Part shown: positions 41,588-50,355 of the stretch, in pieces
Layout of the letters: every line of letters starts with the position of its first letter
Numbering within the stretch: the stretch's first letter is position 1
NCBI RefSeq assembly: GCF_000968195.1
Contig: NZ_FO704550.1
Span: 868,001 to 932,000, forward strand
Length of the DNA: 64,000 nucleotides
Direction: 5' to 3'
DNA from: Xenorhabdus doucetiae
GTDB taxonomy: Bacteria; Pseudomonadota; Gammaproteobacteria; Enterobacterales; Enterobacteriaceae
Made by a program: the position numbers and the translations under genes
The notes under the pieces: model-generated
Seen by the model: only the letters and a program-made list of their open reading frames with translations
The model's database searches: none
What the model was told of the DNA's origin: nothing

Positions 41588-44016
41588 TCTGGCGCTGGTT
41601 TTGGCGTGAGTGGCGCACCCCCTCTCTCCTGATCGTTTGGTTATCCCTGACATTAGCGGTGGCGTGTGTGCTGGCATTGGGGCGTATCAGTGATCGTATT
41701 GATCAAAGTGTGCATTATCAAAGCCGTGATTTTCTGGCGGGGGATCTGGTCCTAAGGGCTTCCTATCCCGTTGATGAAGCGTGGTTGCAAAGGGCACAAG
41801 GGCAGGGATTGATACTGAGTCGCCAGATCGCATTTTCGACCATGACCTATGCGGGAGATATTCCGCAACTGGCTCAGGTCAAAGCCGCCGATGAAGGTTA
41901 TCCCCTGTACGGCGAACTGGAAACCCATCCACGCGGGTTAAAACCCGAAAAAGGTGCGGTGTTGGTGGCACCGCGATTGCTGACCCTGTTGGGCGTTAAG
42001 GTTGGGGATAATATTGATGTGGGCGATACCACATTGAAAATCAGCGGGGAATTGCTGCAAGAGCCGGACAGCGGTTTCAGTCCCTTCCAGATTTCGCCCC
42101 GCATTTTAATCCATATTGCTGATGCGCAGGCAACCGGCGCGATCCAACCCGGCAGCCGCCTGACTTATCGCTATATGTTCGCGGGAGCGCCGCAAGCCAT
42201 TCAGTCATTTCAGCAATTTGTTGAACCGCAACTCAAGGCGGATCAACGCTGGCTGACCTTGAAACAAGACAATAGCGTGATGGCGCAATCCATTGAGCGT
42301 GCGCAGCAATTTTTACTGTTGTCCGCTTTATTGACATTACTGCTGGCTGTCGCCGCGATGGCCGTTTCTATGGCGCATTATTGCCGCAGCCGGCATAACC
42401 TGATCGCCATCCTGAAAACATTGGGAGCCGGGCGTTGGGCGTTGCGTCAATGGATCATCGGGCAATGGTTGGTCATTTTGCTTGCCGCCATCGTGGTAGG
42501 CTCTATTTTAGGCTTGGTTTTTGAATCGGCATTGATTCGAATTCTGGCCGGCATGTTGCCGAAGATGTTACCGGCTGCGGGAATGTGGCCGTGGGTATGG
42601 GCGATGGGTGCCCTGTTTGGCATTACCGTGCTGGTAGGAATTCGCCCTTATCGTCAACTGATGGCGACCCAGCCTTCACGGGTGTTGAGAAGTGATGTAA
42701 CGGCATCCATCTGGCCATTGCGTTACTATTTGCCTGTGGTGGCATTAATCATCACGGGGGGATTGGTATTACTGGCCGGGACTCAGCCTTTGTTATGGTC
42801 ACTGTTGGCGGGCGTGCCGGTTGTCGCGCTGTTTTTAGCGCTATTGGGCTGGGGTGGATTATGGTTGCTGCGCCGTGTGACATTCCGTCAGTTAAGCCTG
42901 CGTTTGGCGGTCAATCGGTTACTGTGCCGGCCGTTTCAGACCATGACCCAACTGGCGGCATTTTCCCTGTCATTTATGTTGCTGGCTTTGCTGGTCATGG
43001 CAAGGGGGGATTTATTGAGTCGATGGCAGCAGCAATTACCGCCGGATAGCCCGAATTATTTCCTGATTAACATCACGCAACCACAAATTGCCCAAGTGAG
43101 TGATTTATTGGCTAACCATCAGGTGCAACCGACCGATTTTTACCCGGTGGTGCTGGCGCGTTTGACGGAAATAAACGGACAATCTGCGATTGCATGGGCG
43201 GATGAAAAACACCCGAACAGTACGACCGTGCGCCGTGAATTGAACTTAACCTGGAAAACAGAATTACCGCCTTTTAATACCCTGATTGCCGGAAGCTGGC
43301 CGCCAAAACCGAACGAAGTTTCCATGGAACAAAGCGTTGCTGAACGGTTGCAAATTCATTTAGGGGATAAACTGACCTTCACGGGAGATACCCGTACATT
43401 TCACGCTACGGTAAGCAGTATTCGTAAGGTCGATTGGGAAAGTATCAATCCGAACTTTATTTTTATTCTTTCCAAAGAGACATTGGAAAACCAGCCCAGA
43501 ATGTGGTTGACCAGCTTTCACTACGAAGGAGACGGGCGGTTGCTCACCGAAATGAATCGTCATTTCCCGACCATCAGCATGCTGGATATCGGTTCGATCC
43601 TCAAACAAGCCCAAGGCATCTTGCAGCAGGTCAGCAAGGCATTGGAAATTATGGTTGTTTTGGTAATGATTTGTGGCGGATTACTGTTATTGGCACAAAT
43701 TCAAGTCGGCATGAGCCAACGGCAACTTGAATTGGTGGTATACCGCACATTAGGCGCGAGTAAAAAACTGTTGCGTCGCACCTTATGGAGTGAATTTGCC
43801 CTGTTGGGTTTTATGGCGGGTCTGGCAGCGGCATGGGGGGCAGAAATTGCCCTTTGGTTGTTACAGACGCAGGTCTTTGATTTCCCGTGGCAACCGCAAT
43901 GGCCAATGTGGTTTGTGCTGCCTGTTCTCAGTAGCTTATTGCTTTCATTATGTGGTGGCTGGTTAGGGATCAGGTTATTGCGCGGGCAAGGGCAATATCG
44001 GCGTTTGCCGGAGTAA
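41584..44016 (+). CDS. ybbP: ABC transporter permease YbbP
   Basis: An 810-residue FtsX/MacB-like permease with a duplicated core. One N-terminal helix is followed by a periplasmic domain, then a cluster of helices around residues 255-430 (LLLSALLTLLLAVAAMAVS) and a second FtsX domain at the C terminus (ALEIMVVLVMICGGLLLLAQIQ). MIWRWFWREWRTPSLL at the start matches E. coli YbbP; the ATG overlaps the ybbA stop. Confidence 0.95.
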   Translation: MIWRWFWREWRTPSLLIVWLSLTLAVACVLALGRISDRIDQSVHYQSRDFLAGDLVLRASYPVDEAWLQRAQGQGLILSRQIAFSTMTYAGDIPQLAQVKAADEGYPLYGELETHPRGLKPEKGAVLVAPRLLTLLGVKVGDNIDVGDTTLKISGELLQEPDSGFSPFQISPRILIHIADAQATGAIQPGSRLTYRYMFAGAPQAIQSFQQFVEPQLKADQRWLTLKQDNSVMAQSIERAQQFLLLSALLTLLLAVAAMAVSMAHYCRSRHNLIAILKTLGAGRWALRQWIIGQWLVILLAAIVVGSILGLVFESALIRILAGMLPKMLPAAGMWPWVWAMGALFGITVLVGIRPYRQLMATQPSRVLRSDVTASIWPLRYYLPVVALIITGGLVLLAGTQPLLWSLLAGVPVVALFLALLGWGGLWLLRRVTFRQLSLRLAVNRLLCRPFQTMTQLAAFSLSFMLLALLVMARGDLLSRWQQQLPPDSPNYFLINITQPQIAQVSDLLANHQVQPTDFYPVVLARLTEINGQSAIAWADEKHPNSTTVRRELNLTWKTELPPFNTLIAGSWPPKPNEVSMEQSVAERLQIHLGDKLTFTGDTRTFHATVSSIRKVDWESINPNFIFILSKETLENQPRMWLTSFHYEGDGRLLTEMNRHFPTISMLDIGSILKQAQGILQQVSKALEIMVVLVMICGGLLLLAQIQVGMSQRQLELVVYRTLGASKKLLRRTLWSEFALLGFMAGLAAAWGAEIALWLLQTQVFDFPWQPQWPMWFVLPVLSSLLLSLCGGWLGIRLLRGQGQYRRLPE

Positions 44017-44038
44017 TTCCCCTCTGGTTTTGAGAAGC

Positions 44039-44074
44039 CTGATAAACCTCGTTTACGCTAACGAGGTTTATCAG
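44039..44074. terminator. Palindrome between convergent ybbP and MFS gene
   Basis: A perfect 15-bp stem (CTGATAAACCTCGTT with AACGAGGTTTATCAG) and a 6-nt loop; likely bidirectional terminator although no long T-tract follows. Confidence 0.7.
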
Positions 44075-44091
44075 CGATTATTTCATTCACT

Positions 44092-45369
44092 CTATTTAGT
44101 CAGTTGAGTATTTTCAACCGGCTGTTTTCTCATTTTATGAGTCGGCGGTTTCATCATTAATGTGACAACAAGAACGACAGATACAGGGACAGCAATAATC
44201 AGGAACGCAGCGGTGAAACTCCCTGAATAATCCTTGATGGCACCGGCAAAAAAAGGCGCCAGACAAGCCAGCGTGGATATCAGGTTCATGACGGAAAACA
44301 GTTCCAGATAAGGTTTGCGGCCAAAATAGTTAGCCAGCAAGACACTGGATGCGAGGAAGGTCATACCATATCCCATCCCAACACATACGGTAAACGCAAT
44401 CAAGAACGGCCATGATGAGGCGCTACTCAGCGCAATCAAACCCACAATAATAATGGTCAGGCTGACAATCAGTAATTTTTTTGGATCGACCCATTCCCCC
44501 ACTGCGCCACCGGCCAATCTGGACAACGCATTAATAAAAGCCATGCTACTTAATAACCCGGCGGCGATGGCTTCGCTGAAACCCTTTTCGATAATATGGG
44601 CAACCGCAAAGCTATTGACCGTAATGCCGCACCATAAAAATGAGGTGTAAGTTGCGGCAATCACATAGAACTGCCATGTCCGTAGTGCTTGATGTGCGGT
44701 CCAGCGTTGTCTGGTGCGATAAATGCTGGGCGTATCCTGCCGGTTATGTTCCTGATTAACGGCCTTGGCGTGGGCGACTTCCCGTTTTCCCTCTTGCAGG
44801 GTCATGATCGTCAGGATAACGAAAACGGAGAGAATAATGGCAGAAATCATCCAGTGCATCCGCCATGTGCCCCAAACACGACTTGCCAGAAAGTAGATCC
44901 ACGGGCCAATAACGCCGCCCAATCCGCCGATCGTAAAGTAGAAACCAAAAGCCAGGGACTGCTTCTCATATAGCCGTGAAATCACATAAGTGCCGGGTAC
45001 CGTTGCCAGAAAAGTAAAACCGACCCCCATTAAGGCCGTACCCATAAAATAGGATGCAATCGCGTAGGTGTGATAAAGATGGTAGAAACCCGCCAGAAAA
45101 ATCAGCAGGCCGATAAACAGCGTGAAACGGACGCCAACCTTACGAATAAACAACGTTGGCAAAAAACTGGATAGCCCGCAGGTCAGGCCAAGCAGTGTGA
45201 ACCCCAAACCGGCACTTGTCCAACTCCAGCCCAGTTCATTAATCATACTGGGCAGGACAACACCCAATGACGTAAAGGTTGTTGCTGTGGACAGAAAATA
45301 AACCATGCCTAAAAGTATCAGCAAAAACCACCGATAAGTACGCCCAAATTTGTCGTGTTGAGTGGACAT
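44092..45369 (-). CDS. MFS transporter, oxalate/monocarboxylate-like
   Basis: A 425-residue major-facilitator protein with 12 predicted helices and a central cytoplasmic loop at about 195-225. The N-terminal VVLPSMINELGWSWTSAGLGFTLLG and GGLGGVIGPW, and late GMTFLASSVLLANYFG, resemble the oxalate:formate/monocarboxylate antiporter branch. No specific substrate can be assigned. It lies alone between ybbP and a riboflavin-synthase-like gene, in a position not seen in E. coli. Confidence 0.8.
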   Translation of the reverse strand: MSTQHDKFGRTYRWFLLILLGMVYFLSTATTFTSLGVVLPSMINELGWSWTSAGLGFTLLGLTCGLSSFLPTLFIRKVGVRFTLFIGLLIFLAGFYHLYHTYAIASYFMGTALMGVGFTFLATVPGTYVISRLYEKQSLAFGFYFTIGGLGGVIGPWIYFLASRVWGTWRMHWMISAIILSVFVILTIMTLQEGKREVAHAKAVNQEHNRQDTPSIYRTRQRWTAHQALRTWQFYVIAATYTSFLWCGITVNSFAVAHIIEKGFSEAIAAGLLSSMAFINALSRLAGGAVGEWVDPKKLLIVSLTIIIVGLIALSSASSWPFLIAFTVCVGMGYGMTFLASSVLLANYFGRKPYLELFSVMNLISTLACLAPFFAGAIKDYSGSFTAAFLIIAVPVSVVLVVTLMMKPPTHKMRKQPVENTQLTK

Positions 45370-45487
45370 CGAGACCCCATCAAGGATATAAGCGATTAAA
45401 AACGACCTTATTTTATGTGATTATGAGAAAAAGCTGTATCGAATAAACGGCCTACCAAACATTTCCATAATGAGAGAGAGGGTAATC

Positions 45488-46102
45488 ATGTATACCGGTA
45501 TTGTGCAAGGCAAAGAGAAAGTATTATCACTCAATAAAGGGAGTGGATTCACGACCTTGATGGTTAGCAATCATCATCATTTTTTTGATGATGTCACCGT
45601 CGGTGCCAGTGTCGCCATTGATGGCACCTGCCTGACGGTGACCCAATTCAGCGGCGATAGCGTCGCTTTTGATATTTCAGACTTTACTACGGATACCACC
45701 ACGTTAAAGTTTCTCGCCATTGGAGATGACGTCAATATTGAACGTTCACACCAGATGCACAAAGAAAATGGCGGGCATAGTCTTTACGGGCATGTCGAGG
45801 GCATGGCCGAAGTGGTCGAATTTACTGCCACGGGTGAAACCTATCGCTTAGTGATCCGTATCCCGCAAGACAATATTCGTTATTTCTTCCTGAAAGGTTT
45901 TATTGGGCTGCATGGCTGTAGCTTAACCATCAACGGCATTGATGAAGAAAATAAGACCATCACTTTAAACCTGATCCCTGAGACATTAAGAATGACGAAT
46001 CTCAGCCAGATTAAGGTCGGTGATTTTCTCAATTATGAAATAGATCAAACGACAAGAACAATTGTGGATACATTATCTCGCACGCTCGCAAGACAGAAGT
46101 AG
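45488..46102 (+). CDS. Riboflavin synthase alpha-chain-like lumazine-binding protein
   Basis: A 204-residue protein of two tandem lumazine-binding beta-barrels. The first starts MYTGIVQGKEKV and contains GTCLTV; the second contains FIGLHGCSLTINGI and the fully conserved IPETLRMTNL. True riboflavin synthases have the ETLR(x)TNLG motif in both barrels; here barrel 1 reads FTTDTTTLKFL instead. It may be an active RibE (two lumazines to riboflavin) or a flavin- or lumazine-binding paralogue like LumP. Its 3' end and terminator have been duplicated as the borders of the next islet. Confidence 0.85.
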   Translation: MYTGIVQGKEKVLSLNKGSGFTTLMVSNHHHFFDDVTVGASVAIDGTCLTVTQFSGDSVAFDISDFTTDTTTLKFLAIGDDVNIERSHQMHKENGGHSLYGHVEGMAEVVEFTATGETYRLVIRIPQDNIRYFFLKGFIGLHGCSLTINGIDEENKTITLNLIPETLRMTNLSQIKVGDFLNYEIDQTTRTIVDTLSRTLARQK

Positions 46103-46122
46103 CTGATTGTCTCCCCGCTGTG
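46084..46122 (+). repeat. Left 39-bp direct repeat of the biosynthetic islet
   Basis: Covers the last codons (ARQK-stop) of the riboflavin-synthase-like gene and the first half of its terminator. It is identical over 39 bp to 52537-52575; the match ends abruptly on both sides. Confidence 0.95.
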
Positions 46123-46125
46123 TGT

Positions 46126-46168
46126 TTGTCTCTTATACACAAATCCCTCAATTTTTATTGAGGGATTT
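46126..46168. other. Tn5/IS50-like end sequence plus perfect hairpin
   Basis: TTGTCTCTTATACACAAAT (46126-46144) matches the outer end of IS50/Tn5 at 16 of 19 positions. It is followed at once by a perfect 12-bp stem, AAATCCCTCAAT with ATTGAGGGATTT (46141-46168, 4-nt loop). It starts 3 bp after the left direct repeat. It may be the remains of an IS4-family end; no transposase is near. Confidence 0.45.
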
Positions 46169-46501
46169 CAGGATAATAAAGATACCCTATGTTGCTAATG
46201 AAGGTATATTTCTAATATCGCAGAGTTTTAATTAAATTGAGGGGATTAATATATTAAGAAATTATATTTGCAAAGCTCCAGATTCAAAAGAGATATATAC
46301 CTGATTTAATTTTTTGTTTTGTCTTGTTAATTAAATAACTGGGTTGTTTTTTAATAAATAATCGATATTGTTATTTTCTGTTTATTTTTTTTGAATTTTT
46401 TGAGAGGTAGTATCTTGCCGACAAAAAAGATATCAGGGTACTTGATGGAGATATATTTTTAGCGAAAAGACATTGTGTGTGCTTGTCTGTAAGGGGCAAA
46501 A
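46169..46501. other. AT-rich leader of the islet
   Basis: About 330 bp of very AT-rich DNA before the MFS gene. No gene or RNA was recognised; it presumably contains the promoter of the islet operon. Confidence 0.5.
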
Positions 46502-47653
46502 TTGGTCAAGAATATTATTATTTCCCGTTTCACTGGCAGTCTCGCCTATTACAGTTTTGTACCCTTTCTGGCTATTTATTTGGTTAAGGCCAAGGAGATT
46601 AGCCAAGCGGATGCTGCTATAGCTGTGTCGCTACTGATTCTCAGCGGAAGGGTGTCTTCATTGTTCTCTGGGATTGTGATCATTCGCACTGGACTTAAAA
46701 GATTATTGTTGTGTGGTTATGCTGGTTGTTCGGCAGTCTGCGTATTGTTGACTCTTTTAGAGGGATGCGTTGCGTTAAGCCTGGCGTCTATGATCATCGG
46801 CATATCATTTGCCTTGTGTTCGATTGCCTCGAAAATATTAATCGCAGGCTTATCGCAGGGTGGTAAGGGTTTGAAAGCATTCGGATATTTGAATGTAGCT
46901 GTTAACGTTGCCAGCGCGTTGGGAACAGTCATTGCAGATCAGACATCCCGTATTTATATCAATCTACTTCCTCTACTGGCAGGAGTTGTGCTTGCCGCTA
47001 CCGCTTTGTTGATTGCAAAGCTGGATGAACAGCGCCTGCCTCTACATAGAAAAAAACTAGAACATGTACAGACTGTATCTGGACAAATACGGATGCGTCT
47101 GTTGTTCATCTTGGCCAGTTTGTCGCCTTGGCTTATATATGGATTTTTCTTTAATGGGATCAGTTATCAACTCGCTACAACCAGTGCTACAGGACATCGT
47201 GTATCTATCCTGTTTTCGCTAAACGCTGGTTTAATCATTGTATTCCAGACAATAGTCCTGCATTACATCGATCGGATAAGGAAAGACGGGTTGTTGTGGG
47301 TGTCTTGCATCAATCAATTGGTGCTGTGTGCCAGCTTGATGTTTTACCAACTAGATAGCTTTGAAGCTCTGATTATGTTCGTCGTAGTATTTACTTTCAG
47401 CGAGATGGTTTGGAGCCCGCTTAACGATTATCTGTCGGCTGAATTTGCAGGGCCGGATGGCCGAGAGTCCTTTATGCCTGTATGTAATTTTGTGTGGGGG
47501 ATAGCGGAATCGCTGGGTACTTTTATTGGTATCAGTGGGTTTAATACACTGGGTAAAAATTTACCGATAGTGGCCATCACTGTGGCAGCCATTATTCTGG
47601 CTACACACTTTGCTCTTGCACGTGCAGCCAAAATAGGTATCGGAGGAACTTAA
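46502..47653 (+). CDS. MFS transporter of the biosynthetic islet
   Basis: A 383-residue major-facilitator protein with about 12 hydrophobic helices. The start is taken as TTG at 46502, which follows AAGGGG at good spacing; no ATG lies nearby. Its small size and location before an ATP-grasp ligase gene suggest an exporter for the product, comparable with BacE next to the BacD ligase in bacilysin clusters. Substrate unknown. First gene of the islet, 200 bp before the ATP-grasp gene. Confidence 0.8.
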   Translation: MVKNIIISRFTGSLAYYSFVPFLAIYLVKAKEISQADAAIAVSLLILSGRVSSLFSGIVIIRTGLKRLLLCGYAGCSAVCVLLTLLEGCVALSLASMIIGISFALCSIASKILIAGLSQGGKGLKAFGYLNVAVNVASALGTVIADQTSRIYINLLPLLAGVVLAATALLIAKLDEQRLPLHRKKLEHVQTVSGQIRMRLLFILASLSPWLIYGFFFNGISYQLATTSATGHRVSILFSLNAGLIIVFQTIVLHYIDRIRKDGLLWVSCINQLVLCASLMFYQLDSFEALIMFVVVFTFSEMVWSPLNDYLSAEFAGPDGRESFMPVCNFVWGIAESLGTFIGISGFNTLGKNLPIVAITVAAIILATHFALARAAKIGIGGT

Positions 47654-47803
47654 TTATTTCTAAGCAAAAAGAAATAATATCAGATGAGTATTGTCGGTTA
47701 ATTAACACTATTTTCAGCCTACAAATATTAATCCTTAATAACGAGGGGAATACTGAAAGATTGTGAGATAAATTCTGGCAATGACAAAGGCAGGTAATAA
47801 ATT

Positions 47804-47830
47804 ATGAATCTGTCTAATTTCCTTGTTTAA
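47804..47830 (+). other. Eight-codon mini-frame in frame with the ATP-grasp gene
   Basis: ATG at 47804 reads MNLSNFLV and stops at TAA (47828-47830). The same frame then continues open into the ATP-grasp gene. Another 8-codon frame, MTKAGNKL (47781-47807), ends by overlapping this ATG (ATGA). They could be a leader peptide pair, or a nonsense mutation in an older longer N terminus. Confidence 0.3.
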
Positions 47831-47887
47831 AGCTTAGATAGTCAGAGCCCGGAAACCTTGCAAACAGGATGTATTCATATAGATGCA

Positions 47888-50305
47888 ATGAATAAATATG
47901 TGGCATTTTTGGAAACTAATGCTTCCGGTACTGGAGTCGAGGCAATCCGTAAATTGCAACATGCTGGTTATCACGTGTTGTTTCTAACTCAAGAGATTGA
48001 GTTTTACCAATCTCTGGAACTTAATCCGTTGGAAGTGGCCGATATTGTGATAGAGGTCAACACCAACTGTATTGGTTCTATCCTCAATCGCCTAGCTAAT
48101 TTTGAGCTACACGGAGTGGTTGCTTTCGATGATTACAGATTGATAACTGCTGCTTTTGTTGCACGACATCTGGGACTCCCGCATCCAAGTATAGACGGAT
48201 TGATTCATTGCCGCTTTAAGAACCTTACCCGGCAAGTCGTGTCCAGTGGGAATGTTGATTACCAAGTATGTGAACTGAAAGCTCCTTTGGATGACGGTAC
48301 CGTACCTTATCCCTGTGTGGTTAAACCTTGCGATGATAGCGGAAGTGTAGGTGTACGTATTTGTCAGAATGCGGAAGATCTGCACAAGGCCGTTGCCGCA
48401 CTTAAAGAACAAAGGATAAACGCGCGTGGGTATCGTCTATCCAGCCAGTATTTAATTGAGGCGTTTGTAGAGGGACAGGAATACAGCGCTGAACTGATCT
48501 GGAATACTACTTCCAATAATTGGCAATTGCTTGGTGTGACAGAGAAACATATTACATCGGGTAGCTACGCCGTAGAAGTTGGCCATGACTTTCCGGTGAT
48601 ATTGCCAGAATATCAAGAAGTTGAAACTACCATTCATGGCTGGCTAAACGAAGCTGGGCTCAGTCACACAGTAGCACATGTTGAATTCAAATTGTCCTCA
48701 CATGGTATGGCATTGATTGAGATTAATCCTCGTCCAGGTGGAGATATGATCCATTTGTTGTGCCAACTATCGACTGGCATAGATGTAGTGGATCGTTATC
48801 TGGAACTTCTGGTCCATGGGTATGCAGGGCAATCTAACTCTGCGAAATATCAGGCCGCATCCATTCGTTTCTTGGTACCTGAGGCAGCAGGCATTGTCAC
48901 TCTTGTGGAAACGCCAGAGCCGGGACCAAACATCGTGATGTCAAAAATCAAGGCGGTCCCTCAACGTATTCAATCGGTGTCTAGCAGTTATGACCGACTT
49001 GGCTTCGTAGTCGCCGGGGGAATATCAACACAAGCAGCACGAGAGGCAGTAGATACATTTGTGCAACATACCCGAATTTTGCTGGAGCCAGAGGGTATTA
49101 GTACGCTCCAGTCGCAACAACCTGAGGCAGGTTGGGTGCTGCTTTTGGGGAATTCTCTTAAAGGGGCAAAAGCGATACGAACCCTAGGCTATGATGTGGC
49201 AATGATACCAGATGAGGCAAATTCCTTGAGTGGAGAAGCTATCAAGCTCTGTCGAGCCGCTTTTCCTGTCAAATTAAGTAATCTTAACGCGGTGGCGCAG
49301 GCATATGACGAGTGCGAGAGCCTATTTGGCCCTCCACTCACTATTTTGAATTTTTCTGATGCTGGCCAACTTGCCTGTGAATGGTTACGTGACCGCCATG
49401 GACTGCAAGGCAACGGTGTCGATGTGGCGAAGACAATCATCGACAAAGGGCTGATGCGTAGTGTGCTGAATCAGGATGTCCATATGGCTGTGGGCTTTGT
49501 TTCAGGAACCGCCTCTGAATTGCTGGAAATAGCTGCCTCAATGTTAACGGGCCATCATCGTTATGTTCTCAAACCTTCAGATGGGGTAGGCAGCCGCGAT
49601 ATTTATTTCATTGATGGTATGCCTGCGTTACGAGATGCGTTGGAAAATCACTCCAATTCAGATGCAGTATGGGTATTGGAAGAAGAATTACCGGGTGAGG
49701 AATACAGTGTAGAAGCAGTGAGTTGCGATGGTATTACTCGGATTCTGGGTATAACAAAGAAATACACTAATCACCGAGGAGTTGAAGTGGGGCACCTTTA
49801 TCCCGCGCCATTACCTGAAGCCGAACAAGTGGCGATTGAACAAACCACTCTTAAGGCACTGAACTTGTTGGGGGTACGTTGGGGAGCTACCCATACCGAG
49901 GTAATGTCTGGTTCTAAAGGCGTGCATATCATCGAAACTCACCTCCGCCCAGGCGGTGATGAAATTCCGGAATTGCTGCTTTTGGTTGAGGAACATTGTC
50001 AGTATAAGCTGGCAATAGAAGTTCTAATATCTGGCACCTTACTTCCTACACCAAGACATCCTAAGGGCTCAGCAGCAATCCACTTTTTTACTCATGATGG
50101 GGATGCTGGTTACCTTCGTTCACTTGAGCTAACTGATGACTTGGATCTGTTTAGTCTCGAACTCAACTACAAGCCAGGCGATGAAGTACCTTCGTGTAGC
50201 AGTTCATTTAATCGTATCGGTTACGTGATTTGTGTATCAAATGAAGATGATGCCTTTACACGTTGTCTGGAAACAGCAAAGCGATTGACACTAAGCGTGG
50301 AATAA
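47888..50305 (+). CDS. Tandem ATP-grasp domain enzyme (putative amino-acid/peptide ligase)
   Basis: About 805 residues made of two ATP-grasp units. Unit 1 (1 to about 400) has the N-terminal YVAFLETNASGTG, the ATP lysine in CVVKPCDDSGSVGV (near 147), EAFVEGQEYSAE and the metal/ATP motif ALIEINPRPGGD (near 276-286). Unit 2 (about 425-805) repeats this as YVLKPSDGVGSRDI, EEELPGEEYSVEAV and HIIETHLRPGGD. Such enzymes join a carboxylate to an amine through an acyl-phosphate. Two apparently complete units suggest two couplings or an inactive half. ATG at 47888 fits the family start but lacks a good ribosome site; TTG at 47858 is an alternative. Flanked by exporter, oxidase and dioxygenase genes. 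Confidence 0.85.
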   Translation: MNKYVAFLETNASGTGVEAIRKLQHAGYHVLFLTQEIEFYQSLELNPLEVADIVIEVNTNCIGSILNRLANFELHGVVAFDDYRLITAAFVARHLGLPHPSIDGLIHCRFKNLTRQVVSSGNVDYQVCELKAPLDDGTVPYPCVVKPCDDSGSVGVRICQNAEDLHKAVAALKEQRINARGYRLSSQYLIEAFVEGQEYSAELIWNTTSNNWQLLGVTEKHITSGSYAVEVGHDFPVILPEYQEVETTIHGWLNEAGLSHTVAHVEFKLSSHGMALIEINPRPGGDMIHLLCQLSTGIDVVDRYLELLVHGYAGQSNSAKYQAASIRFLVPEAAGIVTLVETPEPGPNIVMSKIKAVPQRIQSVSSSYDRLGFVVAGGISTQAAREAVDTFVQHTRILLEPEGISTLQSQQPEAGWVLLLGNSLKGAKAIRTLGYDVAMIPDEANSLSGEAIKLCRAAFPVKLSNLNAVAQAYDECESLFGPPLTILNFSDAGQLACEWLRDRHGLQGNGVDVAKTIIDKGLMRSVLNQDVHMAVGFVSGTASELLEIAASMLTGHHRYVLKPSDGVGSRDIYFIDGMPALRDALENHSNSDAVWVLEEELPGEEYSVEAVSCDGITRILGITKKYTNHRGVEVGHLYPAPLPEAEQVAIEQTTLKALNLLGVRWGATHTEVMSGSKGVHIIETHLRPGGDEIPELLLLVEEHCQYKLAIEVLISGTLLPTPRHPKGSAAIHFFTHDGDAGYLRSLELTDDLDLFSLELNYKPGDEVPSCSSSFNRIGYVICVSNEDDAFTRCLETAKRLTLSVE

Positions 50306-50355
50306 CAATAGCCCTGGGTATGGATCAGGGAATTATATAAAGAATGAGGAGTTAT

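Noticed and set aside
46084..46122. CRISPR-like reading of the CTCCCCGC repeats at the islet borders
   Set aside because: Only two copies 6.4 kb apart, and they are explained by duplication of a gene end plus terminator.
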